DNA of 64,000 bases, taken from the NCBI RefSeq assembly GCF_029213205.1, contig NZ_JARGNH010000012.1:50265-114264 (forward strand). The letters run 5' to 3'. The stretch's first letter is position 1; each line of letters begins with the position of its first letter. The stretch is from Pseudooceanicola sp. Lineage in GTDB: Bacteria; Pseudomonadota; Alphaproteobacteria; Rhodobacterales; Rhodobacteraceae. The position numbers were made by a program, and so were the translations under genes. Of the stretch, positions 1 through 8,710 are shown piece by piece. The notes below the pieces were generated by a model that saw nothing but the letters and a program-made list of their open reading frames with translations, made no database searches and had not been told where the DNA came from.

Positions 1-778
1 TACAACCTTGGCCCTTGCCGAAACCATCGCGCCCCTGCGTCGGGCGGCCAGCGATCTGGGGCGTATGGCCGAGGCTGCCAGACGCGTTTCGCGCGATATC
101 GCGGTGCCATTGCCAACAACCGCACCCGCCGCCGCGACAGGCGGGCCGTTGCAGATCCAGGCGGTGGCTTTGCAGCGTCCGCTTTCAAAGATTCCTGTAC
201 TCAATGGCCTGAGCTTTGAGGCCCGATCTGGTGAGGCCGTGGCCCTGACCGGGCCCAGTGGATCCGGAAAATCCACGTTGCTTTTATCGATTGCGGGTCT
301 GCATCCGGTCGCAGCGGGGCGGATCACGCTGGACGGTTTGCCGATCTCGGATTGGGATGAGCCGTCACTGCGCAGCGTCGTCGCGCTGTTGCCTCAGCGC
401 AGTGCCCTGATGAGTGGAACGGTCGCGGATACGCTTCGGCTTGCCGCTCCGAACAGTGATGATGAAACACTATGGCAGGTTCTTGAGGCCGTTCAGCTTG
501 TCGAAGTTTTGCAAGCAAGAGCCGGTTTGAACACCGCCATCGGTGCCGGCGGTGAAGGTCTGTCAGGTGGCGAAGCGCGCCGATTGGTCCTGGCCCGTGT
601 GTTGCTGCGCCGTCCGCAGGTGCTGCTCCTGGATGAACCAACCGAAGGGTTGGACGAAGCCACCGCTCGAGCCGTGCTCGCGGGGATGCGTCGGTTTTTG
701 CCTGACGCGGCTGTTGTGATCGCAGCCCACCGCCTTGTTGAGGCAAGTTTTGCTGATCGAACCGTCAGCTTGATTTAA
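1..778 (+). CDS. cydC: CydC, ATP-binding/permease subunit of the thiol-reductant ABC exporter (3' part only)
   Basis: The window opens inside this gene; the frame is open from base 2 and no start is visible. The remaining 256 or so residues form an ABC nucleotide-binding domain with Walker A GPSGSGKST (near residue 82), signature LSGGEARRL, Walker B VLLLDEP and a switch histidine in AAHRL. CydDC exports glutathione and cysteine to the periplasm and is needed to assemble cytochrome bd. The name rests on its position directly upstream of cydAB; the domain alone would only say ABC exporter ATPase. The upstream membrane domain and cydD lie outside the window. Confidence 0.85.
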   Translation, partial: TTLALAETIAPLRRAASDLGRMAEAARRVSRDIAVPLPTTAPAAATGGPLQIQAVALQRPLSKIPVLNGLSFEARSGEAVALTGPSGSGKSTLLLSIAGLHPVAAGRITLDGLPISDWDEPSLRSVVALLPQRSALMSGTVADTLRLAAPNSDDETLWQVLEAVQLVEVLQARAGLNTAIGAGGEGLSGGEARRLVLARVLLRRPQVLLLDEPTEGLDEATARAVLAGMRRFLPDAAVVIAAHRLVEASFADRTVSLI

Positions 779-800
779 GCTTTATCTGCGATATCGTTTA

Positions 801-814
801 TTGATTCAGATCAA
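801..814. promoter_or_regulatory. FNR/FnrL box upstream of cydA
   Basis: TTGATTCAGATCAA is a perfect match to the FNR consensus TTGAT-N4-ATCAA. It lies about 86 bases before the cydA start, in the only sizeable gap between cydC and cydA. It predicts oxygen-responsive control of cydABX by an FnrL-type regulator, possibly from a promoter separate from that of cydDC. Confidence 0.85.
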
Positions 815-900
815 AGCCACACAGCGCTCTGCTCTAGATACATTCCAGAGCGGGAATTTGAAGTAGGGGAGGTCGGTCCCCGATATCTGGAGCAATAGTT

Positions 901-2511
901 ATGGAATTTGGGATCGTTGAGCTGTCACGCCTGCAATTTGCTATGACAGCCCTGTATCACTTTCTCTTCGTGCCGCTGACGTTGGGCCTGTCTGTCCTCG
1001 TGGCGATCATGGAGACGGTCTATGTCATGACCAATCGCCCGATCTGGCGACAGATGACCAAGTTTTGGGGGATGCTGTTCGGCATCAACTTCGTGCTTGG
1101 CGTCGCCACCGGCATCACCATGGAATTCCAGTTCGGCATGAACTGGAGCTACTACAGCCACTATGTCGGCGACATTTTCGGCGCGCCGCTGGCGATCGAG
1201 GGTCTGATGGCCTTCTTCCTTGAGGCGACCTTCGTCGGGCTGTTCTTCTTTGGCTGGGACAAGCTGAGCAAGGTCGCGCACCTGACCGTCGCCTGGCTGG
1301 TGGCCATCGGCTCGAACTTCTCGGCGCTGTGGATCCTGATCGCCAACGGCTGGATGCAGAACCCGGTGGGGGCTGAATTCAATCCGATGACGATGCGGAT
1401 GGAGATGACGGACTTCTTCGAGGTGCTGTTCAACGAGGTCGCGCAGGCCAAATTCGTGCACACGGTTTCGGCAGGCTATGTCACCGCTTCGGTCTTCGTG
1501 ATTGGCGTCTCGGCCTGGTACCTGCTGAAGGGGCGGCACAGCGATCTGGCGCGCCGCTCGATCACCGTGGGCGCGGCCTTTGGCCTGGCCTCGGCGTTGT
1601 CGGTCGTGCTGCTGGGGGATGAATCGGGTTACTCCGCATCCCACAACCAAAAAATGAAGCTCGCCGCGATGGAAGGCATGTGGGAGACCCACGACGCGCC
1701 CGCGCCATTCAATCTGATCGGCTTTCCCGACCAGGAGGCGCGCGAGACGAAATACGCCATCTCGATCCCCTGGGTGATGGGCCTGATCGGCACCCGCTCG
1801 CTGACCACCGAAATGCCCGGTATCAACGATCTGGTGGCCGACGCCGAAGACCGCATCCGCTCGGGGCTGATTGCCTATGACGCCTTGCTGCACGTGCGCG
1901 AACAACGCGATGCTGCCGACCCGGCCACATTGGCGACATTTGAGGCGCATTCCGCCGACCTCGGCTTTGCCTTCCTGCTGAAGAAATACGTCGACAACCC
2001 GCTGGACGCGACCGAGGAGCAGATCAAGGCCGCTGCCAACGATACCGTGCCGCAGGTATGGCCGCTGTTCTGGGCGTTCCGGCTGATGGTGGGGCTTGGC
2101 TTCGGCTTCATCGGCACGATGCTGTATTTCTTCTATCGGGCCTCGTTCAAGGGCATGAACTTCCCGCGCCCTGCCCTGCATCTGGCCGTCTGGATGATCC
2201 CGGCGCCGTGGCTTGCCGCCGAGCTGGGCTGGTTCGTCGCCGAATTCGGACGTCAGCCCTGGACGGTGGACGGCGTGCTACCGACGGCGATGTCGGTCTC
2301 GGCCCTGTCAATGACCGAGGTGGCGCTGACGCTGGCGGGCTTCGTGTTGTTCTACACGGTGCTGTTCATCATCGAGATGGGCCTGATGCTGAAATACATT
2401 CGCAAGGGCCCGTACCAGGACGTTGAAGAAACCGAGGCCTGGAACGCCCGTCACCACAATCGCCTGGCCGGCCGGAAGAACGCCGACGCCATCGCCATGC
2501 CTGCGGAGTAA
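901..2511 (+). CDS. cydA: Cytochrome bd ubiquinol oxidase subunit I
   Basis: Large haem-bearing subunit of the bd-type quinol oxidase in the inner membrane, which oxidises ubiquinol and reduces O2 at very low oxygen. The 536 residues are close to the usual length. His20 corresponds to the haem b595 ligand (His19 in E. coli), and Glu100 and Glu108 in the run GAPLAIEGLMAFFLEATF correspond to the conserved E99/E107 pair. Several transmembrane helices and an extended loop in the middle are visible. The ATG is preceded by GGAG at 889-892. A perfect FNR box lies upstream, and cydB starts five bases after the stop. Confidence 0.97.
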   Translation: MEFGIVELSRLQFAMTALYHFLFVPLTLGLSVLVAIMETVYVMTNRPIWRQMTKFWGMLFGINFVLGVATGITMEFQFGMNWSYYSHYVGDIFGAPLAIEGLMAFFLEATFVGLFFFGWDKLSKVAHLTVAWLVAIGSNFSALWILIANGWMQNPVGAEFNPMTMRMEMTDFFEVLFNEVAQAKFVHTVSAGYVTASVFVIGVSAWYLLKGRHSDLARRSITVGAAFGLASALSVVLLGDESGYSASHNQKMKLAAMEGMWETHDAPAPFNLIGFPDQEARETKYAISIPWVMGLIGTRSLTTEMPGINDLVADAEDRIRSGLIAYDALLHVREQRDAADPATLATFEAHSADLGFAFLLKKYVDNPLDATEEQIKAAANDTVPQVWPLFWAFRLMVGLGFGFIGTMLYFFYRASFKGMNFPRPALHLAVWMIPAPWLAAELGWFVAEFGRQPWTVDGVLPTAMSVSALSMTEVALTLAGFVLFYTVLFIIEMGLMLKYIRKGPYQDVEETEAWNARHHNRLAGRKNADAIAMPAE

Positions 2512-2516
2512 GACAG

Positions 2517-3680
2517 ATGATCCTGCATGATTTTATGAGCTATGAATTGCTGCGCGTGATCTGGTGGGGCCTTCTGGGGGTATTGCTGATCGGCTTTGCC
2601 CTGACAGACGGGTTCGACATGGGGGTCGGCGCGCTTTTGCCCTTCGTCGCCAAGACCGATGTCGAACGCCGCGTTGCGATCAATACGGTCGGCCCGGTCT
2701 GGGAAGGCAACCAGGTCTGGTTCATCCTTGGCGGTGGCGCGATCTTTGCCGCCTGGCCGCCACTTTACGCGGTCAGTTTTTCGGGCTTTTACCTTGCGAT
2801 GTTTGTCATCCTCGCGGCCTTCATCGTGCGGCCGGTGGCGTTCAAATACCGCTCCAAGCGCGACGACCCGCGCTGGCGCAACACCTGGGACTGGGCGCTG
2901 TTCGGCAGTGGTGCAATCCCAGCGCTCTTGTTTGGTGTGGCGGTCGGCAACGTGATCCAGGGGGTTCCGTTCCACTTTACCGATGATCTGCACACCATCT
3001 ACGAGGGGGCATGGTACATGAAGTTCATCGGCCTGCTTGATCCGTTCTCTCTCCTTGCCGGTGTTGTGTCCTTTGCGATGCTGGTGATGCATGGCGGCGC
3101 GTGGTTGACCCTGAAAGCCGAAGGTGTGGTGCAGGCACGGGCCCGTGCGATCGGATCCATTGCGGCGCTGGTGGCTGTCGGCGCTTACGTTCTGGCGGGC
3201 CTGTGGATGGCCGTCGGCATCGAAGGCTTCCGGATCGTGGGGGATTACCTGACCAATGGCCCCTCCAATCCTTTGCACTTCGAGGTCGAGCGCACGTCGT
3301 CCTGGCTGAGCGCCTATGCGGATCGTCCGTGGATCGTTGTCGCACCGGTTCTGGGGATCCTAGGCGGCTTGCTGACCTTTCTCGGTCTGCGGGCCGGGCG
3401 CGAAGTTTCAACCCTGCTGTTCTCGAAGATGGCGATCCTCGGGGTGATTTCCTCGGTTGGCCTGACCATGTTCCCGTTCATCATGCCCAGCTCAAGCGAC
3501 CCGCAATCCTCGCTGACCGTCTGGAACAGCTCATCCTCGCACCTCACTCTGTTCATCATGCTGGTGGTCACGGCGATCTTCATGCCGCTGATCCTGATGT
3601 ACACCGCCTGGGTCTACAAGGTGCTCTGGGGCAAGGTCACCGAGGCCGATGTTTCTGAAAACTCCAATTCCGTTTACTGA
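2517..3680 (+). CDS. cydB: Cytochrome bd ubiquinol oxidase subunit II
   Basis: Second membrane subunit of the bd oxidase, 387 residues, matching the family length. The N-terminal run after the first helix contains GFALTDGFDMGVGALLPF, a hallmark of CydB, followed by GPVWEGNQVWFI. About eight to nine hydrophobic helices can be seen. It forms a heterodimer with CydA and starts five bases after cydA, so the two are clearly co-transcribed. cydX follows 14 bases downstream. Confidence 0.97.
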   Translation: MILHDFMSYELLRVIWWGLLGVLLIGFALTDGFDMGVGALLPFVAKTDVERRVAINTVGPVWEGNQVWFILGGGAIFAAWPPLYAVSFSGFYLAMFVILAAFIVRPVAFKYRSKRDDPRWRNTWDWALFGSGAIPALLFGVAVGNVIQGVPFHFTDDLHTIYEGAWYMKFIGLLDPFSLLAGVVSFAMLVMHGGAWLTLKAEGVVQARARAIGSIAALVAVGAYVLAGLWMAVGIEGFRIVGDYLTNGPSNPLHFEVERTSSWLSAYADRPWIVVAPVLGILGGLLTFLGLRAGREVSTLLFSKMAILGVISSVGLTMFPFIMPSSSDPQSSLTVWNSSSSHLTLFIMLVVTAIFMPLILMYTAWVYKVLWGKVTEADVSENSNSVY

Positions 3681-3694
3681 AGAAAGGCTTCCCG

Positions 3695-3835
3695 ATGTGG
3701 TATTTTGCATGGCTTTTGGGCCTTCCGCTGGCCGCCATCTTTGCCGTGATGAACGCGATGTGGCTTGAGTTGAAAGAAGATGAACGCAGGATGGCTGAAG
3801 GCGCAGACGCTTCGGCACAGGCACCACGGTCCTGA
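3695..3835 (+). CDS. cydX: CydX/CbdX small subunit of cytochrome bd oxidase
   Basis: A 46-codon gene. The protein begins MWYFAWLLGLPLAAIF, the conserved start of CydX, and continues with one transmembrane helix and a charged tail (ELKEDERR). CydX is a single-pass subunit that stabilises the bd oxidase haems. A GAAAGG ribosome-binding site lies before the ATG. The position immediately after cydB and before a strong terminator fits the third gene of a cydABX operon. Genes of this size are easily missed by automatic annotation. Confidence 0.93.
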   Translation: MWYFAWLLGLPLAAIFAVMNAMWLELKEDERRMAEGADASAQAPRS

Positions 3836-3845
3836 CCGAGATGGT

Positions 3846-3882
3846 GGCCCGGCGGCGGTCTTCTTCTCGCCGCCGCCGGGCC
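3846..3882 (+). terminator. Strong hairpin ending the cyd operon
   Basis: A perfect 13-bp stem, GGCCCGGCGGCGG at 3846-3858 and its complement at 3870-3882, encloses an 11-base loop just after the cydX stop. There is no clear U-tract. From 3883 to the next gene at 4109 I see only a 32-codon ORF (3919-4017) with no support. Confidence 0.75.
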
Positions 3883-4108
3883 TCGCCCCCATAACCTCAG
3901 CGACAGAAAGTCAGTCTAATGTCAGCTTCAGAAGCAGATCAGGCAATCGGATCGCGGCTTGCGAACCTGGTCGAAGGGCGTTTGTTCGACCCGGATGTCA
4001 CAACGCTGGCCTGGTAGAAACACGCAGCACCGGCACCGTTGCGCTGGAGCGGGTGCTCCCGAATGCACCATCGCCAGCCTGACAGAGTTTACCGAAAGGC
4101 AGTGAAAG

Positions 4109-5425
4109 ATGAAGTCCATCAATGAAATCCAGCCCTCGCGCCGCGCGTTCCTGGGGCTTACGCTCGGAGGGCTTGCAACCGCTGCTGCTGTGCGTCCAGC
4201 CTCCGCTCAACGGGTTCAGACAAAAGCGCGTATCGTGATCATCGGGGCAGGGGCGGCAGGGACATCCCTGGCCAACCGCCTCGTCGGGCGGCTGGACGGG
4301 GCAGAGATCACCATTCTCGATCCCAGTACCGAGCATCTATATCAACCGGGCCTGTCGCTGGTGGCGGCCGGGCTGAAGCCAGCAAGCTACACGCAATCAA
4401 ACACGGCCGACTGGCTGTCCAAGGGGATCACACTGATCCCCGAAGCTGCCGCTGCCATTGACCCGGTCGCCAAGACCGTCAGCACAAGCGGCGCTCAGAC
4501 ATTCGCCTATGACTTCCTTGTCGTCGCACCTGGTCTTGTTCTGGATCACGACGCGATCGAGGGCTTCTCGCTTGACCTGGTCGGGACCAACGGCATCGGT
4601 GCGCTGTATCCCGGCGCTCAATATGCGGCCAAGACCTGGGAGGCCGCATCAAAGTTCACCGAAGACGGCGGCGTCGGGATCTTCACCCGCCCCGCGACAG
4701 AGATGAAATGCGCCGGCGCCCCGCTCAAGCATGCCTTCCTGATCGAAGACATCGCCACACGCACCGCTGGCGCGGGCAAGCATGAAATGCACTATGCCTC
4801 AAACAACAACAGCCTGTTCGGGCTGCCGATCGTTTCCGAAAAAGTGCGGATGCTGTTCGAGGACCGCGGCATCACTCCCCAATACAGCCATGTTCTCAAG
4901 GCGATAGAGCCGGGGCGCAAGATCGCGACCTTTGCCACGCCCGAGGGGGATACAGAGATGGGGTATGACTATCTCCATGTCATCTCTCCGCAGCGCGCGC
5001 CCGATGTGGTTCGTCAATCCGGCCTGAGCTGGGCGGACAAGTGGACAGATCAGGGCTGGGTCGAGGTCGATCAACAGACCCTGCGCCACCTGCGCTACCC
5101 CGAGGTTTTCGCGCTTGGCGATGTGGCCGGTGTGCCCAAGGGCAAGACCGCGGCCTCGGTGAAATGGCAGGTGCCGGTGGTCGAGGATCACCTGATCGCG
5201 GCCATTGAAGGGCGGGAAGGCAATGCTGTCTATGACGGCTATACATCCTGCCCGCTGATGACACGGGTTGGCCGCGCGATGCTGGTCGAATTCGATTACC
5301 ACAACAACCTGACCCCCTCTTTCCCCGGCATCATTGCCCCCTTGGAAGAGCTGTGGATCAGCTGGTTGATGGAAGAAGTGGCGCTGAAAGCGACCTATAA
5401 CGCAATGTTGCGCGGCAAAGCCTGA
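4109..5425 (+). CDS. Tat-exported SQR-like FAD-dependent oxidoreductase
   Basis: Flavoprotein of the sulfide:quinone oxidoreductase/flavocytochrome c sulfide dehydrogenase group, 438 residues. A twin-arginine signal (SRRAFLGL, Arg11-Arg12) is followed by an FAD-binding GAGAAG at residues 46-51. SQR-type cysteines are present at Cys201 in KCAGAP and Cys381 in YTSCP; these would form the redox disulfide that accepts sulfide sulfur. The third cysteine of some SQR types is not obvious. The FAD-contacting ALGDVAG follows near residue 335. It probably passes electrons from sulfide or a persulfide to quinone. The DUF5368 gene starts 11 bases downstream. The substrate is inferred, not proven. Confidence 0.8.
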   Translation: MKSINEIQPSRRAFLGLTLGGLATAAAVRPASAQRVQTKARIVIIGAGAAGTSLANRLVGRLDGAEITILDPSTEHLYQPGLSLVAAGLKPASYTQSNTADWLSKGITLIPEAAAAIDPVAKTVSTSGAQTFAYDFLVVAPGLVLDHDAIEGFSLDLVGTNGIGALYPGAQYAAKTWEAASKFTEDGGVGIFTRPATEMKCAGAPLKHAFLIEDIATRTAGAGKHEMHYASNNNSLFGLPIVSEKVRMLFEDRGITPQYSHVLKAIEPGRKIATFATPEGDTEMGYDYLHVISPQRAPDVVRQSGLSWADKWTDQGWVEVDQQTLRHLRYPEVFALGDVAGVPKGKTAASVKWQVPVVEDHLIAAIEGREGNAVYDGYTSCPLMTRVGRAMLVEFDYHNNLTPSFPGIIAPLEELWISWLMEEVALKATYNAMLRGKA

Positions 5426-5436
5426 GGAGGCCGATC

Positions 5437-5793
5437 ATGGAACAACTAACGCCAGAGACCCTGATTGCCGTGTTCGAAGAAATCTTTGGGCGGGTGCTTT
5501 TCTGGGTGATGGTCGCGGCGGCTGTCGTCGTCACGCTGGCCTTTCTTTACGTTCTGATCCGCGATCGGTCGATGTCGATGCGGAAATTCCTGTTGTCGCA
5601 GCTTTCCATGCCATTTGGCGCGGTGGCGGCCGTTATCTTTGTGCTGGCCATGACACATTCGCAACTGCGCGACATGGGGGGCGCGATTGACGTGATCGTG
5701 CTGTTGGGAATCGCGGCGATGGGGGCCGTTGGGATCGCGATATTTGTCTACACCGCGCAATCGCTGCTGCGCGGAAAGCCAGATGAGTCATGA
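5437..5793 (+). CDS. DUF5368-type small membrane protein
   Basis: Predicted inner-membrane protein of 118 residues with three hydrophobic helices, near residues 18-40, 55-72 and 82-108. A short basic loop (RDRSMSMRKF) sits between the first two. A GGAGG ribosome-binding site precedes the ATG, and the gene is 11 bases after the SQR-like gene, so it is probably in the same operon. The DUF5368 assignment is from recalled family appearance. No function is known; it might serve as a membrane anchor or quinone-side partner of the flavoprotein, which is speculation. Confidence 0.65.
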   Translation: MEQLTPETLIAVFEEIFGRVLFWVMVAAAVVVTLAFLYVLIRDRSMSMRKFLLSQLSMPFGAVAAVIFVLAMTHSQLRDMGGAIDVIVLLGIAAMGAVGIAIFVYTAQSLLRGKPDES

Positions 5794-5845
5794 GTGTTTA
5801 TAACATTTATTGGCTGATGATTTCTAAAGAGGAAGCAGTCTGACA

Positions 5846-5864
5846 CGGCTCTGTTGCACAAATC
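5846..5864. repeat. Isolated insertion-sequence end
   Basis: CGGCTCTGTTGCACAAATC resembles the outer inverted repeat of IS6/IS5-type elements (GGCTCTGTTGCA). Only one end is present and it runs straight into the IS3 fragment, so it marks a decayed element. Confidence 0.5.
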
Positions 5865-5871
5865 CCGGGAA

Positions 5872-6021
5872 AGCTTGAACAACGTCACACCCGCAGATGC
5901 CTACTTCGGGGGTGACAAAGCCATCCTGCAACAAAGGGAAAGGGTCAAACGAAAGACCCTCGAAGCGCGCCGCTTGCATCACTGCCAGCGCGCAAACCGG
6001 GCTCCGGTTGCGGCTGGATGA
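5872..6021 (+). pseudogene. C-terminal fragment of an IS3-family transposase (OrfB)
   Basis: The frame encodes NVTPADAYFGGDKAILQQRE followed by RVKRKTLEARRLHHCQ and a stop. This is the conserved end of IS3-group OrfB (the LTPADVYFGR...KTLEARRLHHR pattern). About 50 codons remain of a protein normally near 280 residues, so the catalytic DDE core is gone. Its TGA overlaps the first codons of the next IS fragment. Confidence 0.8.
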
Positions 6022-6167
6022 AAGTTCAGTGGCAGGTCAAAACCTGTCGGGCGCTCTGCGATGCCGGTAAGCTCGCCAAAGTCACCATCAGGGCGGTCAT
6101 GCGCAAGCTGTTGGTCCTCGCAAACGCCCTCATCCGGGACGACCGGAAATGGGCGCAAACAGCCCCT
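6022..6167 (+). pseudogene. C-terminal fragment of an IS110-like transposase
   Basis: The in-frame run KVTIRAVMRKLLVLANALIR followed by DDRKW matches the C-terminal helix region of IS110-type transposases (AVMRKLLVLANALxRDxRKW). There is no catalytic domain. The reading frame has no stop and runs in frame into the acyl-CoA dehydrogenase gene at 6441, so automatic gene finders may predict a false fusion. Confidence 0.6.
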
Positions 6168-6360
6168 TACCAACACGAACAGTTTCTGAAGAAGATCGCC
6201 CGACAGTTCGTACCGCACCGCCGCCTTCGCCGAGTGGCAGTTCTCGTATTCAAGGTTCCGTTTGAACACATCAGGCTCTTGAAATGTTGTCCTGCAGAGT
6301 TGACCCGGAAGGGCATCCGCCCTGTGATGAGCCTTCAGAATCTGACTTTGTGGAGGAGAC

Positions 6361-6444
6361 ATGACTCGAACCCTGCACAAGAACGTCCATCACTTTCGAC
6401 AGGTTGCGCCCGGCGACCGCCTTGCACAGAGGGTAAACTCATGA
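6361..6444 (+). CDS. Possible 27-codon leader ORF coupled to the acyl-CoA dehydrogenase gene
   Basis: A short ORF starting MTRTLHKNVHHF is preceded by a strong GGAGGAG at 6352-6358. It ends in TGA that overlaps the next ATG (ATGA at 6441-6444). The tight spacing and overlap would allow translational coupling. No homology is recognised. It may equally be the tail of debris that happens to carry a ribosome-binding site. Confidence 0.3.
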   Translation: MTRTLHKNVHHFRQVAPGDRLAQRVNS

Positions 6445-7643
6445 CCGACACCCACCCGAGCTCCGGGTCAAATCCCGACCCCGATACCGACTGGAACGCT
6501 CTGCCCGAGGCAGAGTTTCGCGCCCATCTGCGCCGCTTTATCGACGAGAATTGCCCGCAGCATCTACGTTATGTCCGCCGTCGCCTGCCGCCGGCGGACA
6601 CCTTGCCCTGGTATCACGCGCTGGCGGCGGCGGGGCTGATCGCGCCGGGCTGGCCGCGTATTCATGGCGGTATGGAATTGTCGCCGGGGCGCCATTTGGT
6701 GTTCATCGAAGAGATGGATGCCGCCGGGACCCCCTGGCTGCATGACAGCGGCGTGCGCAATCTCGGCCTCGCCATCATCGCCCATGGCACCGACGCGCAA
6801 AAGCAGCGCTACCTGCCCGCCATCCATGCGGGCGATCAGATCTGGTGCCAGGGCTATTCCGAACCCGGCGCCGGATCGGATCTGGCCAGCCTGCGCTGCG
6901 CCGGAGAGATTGATGGCGACCGGCTGACCATCAATGGCCAGAAGATCTGGACCACCTCGGGCCAGCACGCCAACCATATGTTCATGCTGCTGCGCACCGA
7001 ACGCGGCACCACGGCGCATCGCGGCATCACCTTCGCCCTGGTCGATATGGCGACCCCCGGCATCACCGTCCGCCCGATCTATAACCTGAACGACGAGGCC
7101 GATTTCTGCGAGGTGTTCTTTGACGATGTCACCATCAGCACCGATTGCATTCTCGGTCAGCCGCATGACGGCTGGAATGTTGCGCGTTCGGTTCTGGGCT
7201 TTGAACGGATCTGGGCCGGGTCGCCGCGCCGTGCCCGCCATGCGTTGGGCGAGCTTGAGGCGATCGTCGCGCAATCCGGGCTCAGCGGCGACGCGGTCTG
7301 GCAGGACCGGCTGGTGCAGGCGGAATTTGATACGCTGGATGCGCAGGACCTCTACCGCACCTTTGCCGAGCTGATCACCAGTGACGGTCAGGTCGGCACC
7401 GAGGTTTCGGCGCTCAAGATCTTTTCGACCGAGACCTTTCAGCGGATCAGCGAATGGACGCTGGAGGCGGCGGGCGCCGAGGGCGCGCTGGCGACCGATC
7501 TCGACAGCGACGCGCGCTCGGCACAGCCGCTCTACACCTTTTTCGAAAGCCGGGCGCCGACAATCTTTTCCGGCACCAATGAAATCCACCGCAATATCCT
7601 GGCGCGCCGCGCCCTGGGACTTGGACGTGAGGACAAGGCATGA
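6441..7643 (+). CDS. Acyl-CoA dehydrogenase family protein (first of pair)
   Basis: FAD-dependent acyl-CoA dehydrogenase of 400 residues. It has the acyl-CoA dehydrogenase signature around YSEPGAGSDLASL, a flavin-contacting KIWTTSGQHAN, and a C-terminal YTFFESRAPTIFSGTNEIHR that ends the active-site region. The ATG at 6441 is chosen because upstream in-frame sequence is IS debris. The stop overlaps the next gene by four bases (ATGA). Paired acyl-CoA dehydrogenases of this kind usually act as heteromers on steroid or aromatic side-chain or branched acyl-CoAs; the substrate here is unknown. Confidence 0.85.
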   Translation: MTDTHPSSGSNPDPDTDWNALPEAEFRAHLRRFIDENCPQHLRYVRRRLPPADTLPWYHALAAAGLIAPGWPRIHGGMELSPGRHLVFIEEMDAAGTPWLHDSGVRNLGLAIIAHGTDAQKQRYLPAIHAGDQIWCQGYSEPGAGSDLASLRCAGEIDGDRLTINGQKIWTTSGQHANHMFMLLRTERGTTAHRGITFALVDMATPGITVRPIYNLNDEADFCEVFFDDVTISTDCILGQPHDGWNVARSVLGFERIWAGSPRRARHALGELEAIVAQSGLSGDAVWQDRLVQAEFDTLDAQDLYRTFAELITSDGQVGTEVSALKIFSTETFQRISEWTLEAAGAEGALATDLDSDARSAQPLYTFFESRAPTIFSGTNEIHRNILARRALGLGREDKA

Positions 7644-8710
7644 GCGTGCTTGACCGGGACAGCGCTGCCCTACTGGCGCAATCGGTAGCGATCTATGCCG
7701 GGCGACCGGCGGGTTCACCCGAGGATCACCTTGCCGCGCTGCATGAGCAGGGCTGGCTTGCCGCCGCGCTGCCCGAGGCCAGTGGCGGCATGGGCTTTGG
7801 CGTCGATGCGGCGGCGATCATCGCCGGCGGGTTGGCGCGTGGCCAGATCGGCGAGCCCTTCACCGCGACGTTTCTGGCGGCGCGGGTGCTGGGGCTGGCG
7901 GCACCGGGTTCCGACAGCGCCAAGGCACTGGCCGATGCCGGCGTTTTGTCGGCGCTGGCCTTTGATGAGGCGGGCGCGGCCCCCGTCCTGGCCAATGCTG
8001 ACGGCGTGCTGACCGGCACCAAGCGCCGCGTCGCCGGGGCCGAAGCCGCTGCCCGGCTGATCGTGACCGCGACCCGCGACACTCAGCCAGTATTGGTCGA
8101 GCTTGACGCAACTGCGCCCGGTGTCGACGCCCGGCATGCACGGCGGATCGACGGCGGCGCCCTGACCGAAATCAGTTTCGATGGCGCCAAGGGGACGATC
8201 ATTGCCAGCGGTGACATCGTGCCGCAAGCTCTGCGCCAGGCGTTGGCGGAAACCGGGCTGGTGATCGCCGCCGAGTTGCTGGCCCATTGCGATAGCCTGC
8301 GCGAATTGACGCTGGAGCATCTGCGCACCCGCCGCCAGTTCGGTCAAAGCCTGGGCGGATTTCAGGCGCTGCAACACAAGGCAGTTGATATGTATCTCGG
8401 CGCCCTGCTGTCACGCTCGGTCCTCGATCACGCCATAACCAAAGCGGCCGAGGATCTGTCGGCTGACGATCTCGACCGGCTGGCGTTTCGCGCCCGCGCC
8501 CGGCTCAACGATACCGCGATGCAACATGTCCGGCTGTCGATGCAATTGCTCGGCGCCTTTGGCACCACGGATGAAAGCCCGCTTGGCCCGCATATCAAGA
8601 GGGTGGTCCGTCTCTGTGGCTGGCTAGGCACCTCAGCCCAATACCGGGCACGCTACGCCGCCCTGGGCCGGGTGGCGACGCGCAACCAGGACAGAAAGGT
8701 CACAACATAA
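7640..8710 (+). CDS. Acyl-CoA dehydrogenase family protein (second of pair)
   Basis: A 356-residue, more divergent acyl-CoA dehydrogenase translationally coupled to the previous gene. The C-terminal domain carries HLRTRRQFGQSLGGFQALQH, the typical helix of this family, while the N-terminal half is degenerate and short of clear FAD motifs. This is characteristic of the partner subunit in alpha2beta2 acyl-CoA dehydrogenases, where the flavin site is shared. It overlaps the synthetase gene by one base. Confidence 0.82.
   Translation: MSVLDRDSAALLAQSVAIYAGRPAGSPEDHLAALHEQGWLAAALPEASGGMGFGVDAAAIIAGGLARGQIGEPFTATFLAARVLGLAAPGSDSAKALADAGVLSALAFDEAGAAPVLANADGVLTGTKRRVAGAEAAARLIVTATRDTQPVLVELDATAPGVDARHARRIDGGALTEISFDGAKGTIIASGDIVPQALRQALAETGLVIAAELLAHCDSLRELTLEHLRTRRQFGQSLGGFQALQHKAVDMYLGALLSRSVLDHAITKAAEDLSADDLDRLAFRARARLNDTAMQHVRLSMQLLGAFGTTDESPLGPHIKRVVRLCGWLGTSAQYRARYAALGRVATRNQDRKVTT

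Larger units (their letters stand above)
5794..6360. other. IS graveyard between the SQR-like operon and the acyl-CoA dehydrogenases
   Basis: This stretch holds no intact gene. It contains an IS-end-like sequence (5846-5864), the tail of an IS3-type transposase (5872-6021), and the tail of an IS110-like transposase (to about 6167). From 6168 to 6350 I recognise nothing. The pieces are joined without target duplications that I can see, which suggests nested insertions followed by deletions. Confidence 0.7.

Noticed and set aside
3919..4017. 32-codon ORF between the cyd terminator and the SQR-like gene
   Set aside because: No good ribosome-binding site, no homology recognised, and the sequence after its stop shows no continuation.
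6018..6440. N-terminal extension of the acyl-CoA dehydrogenase
   Set aside because: The residues match IS110-like transposase debris, not acyl-CoA dehydrogenases; the family start fits 6441.
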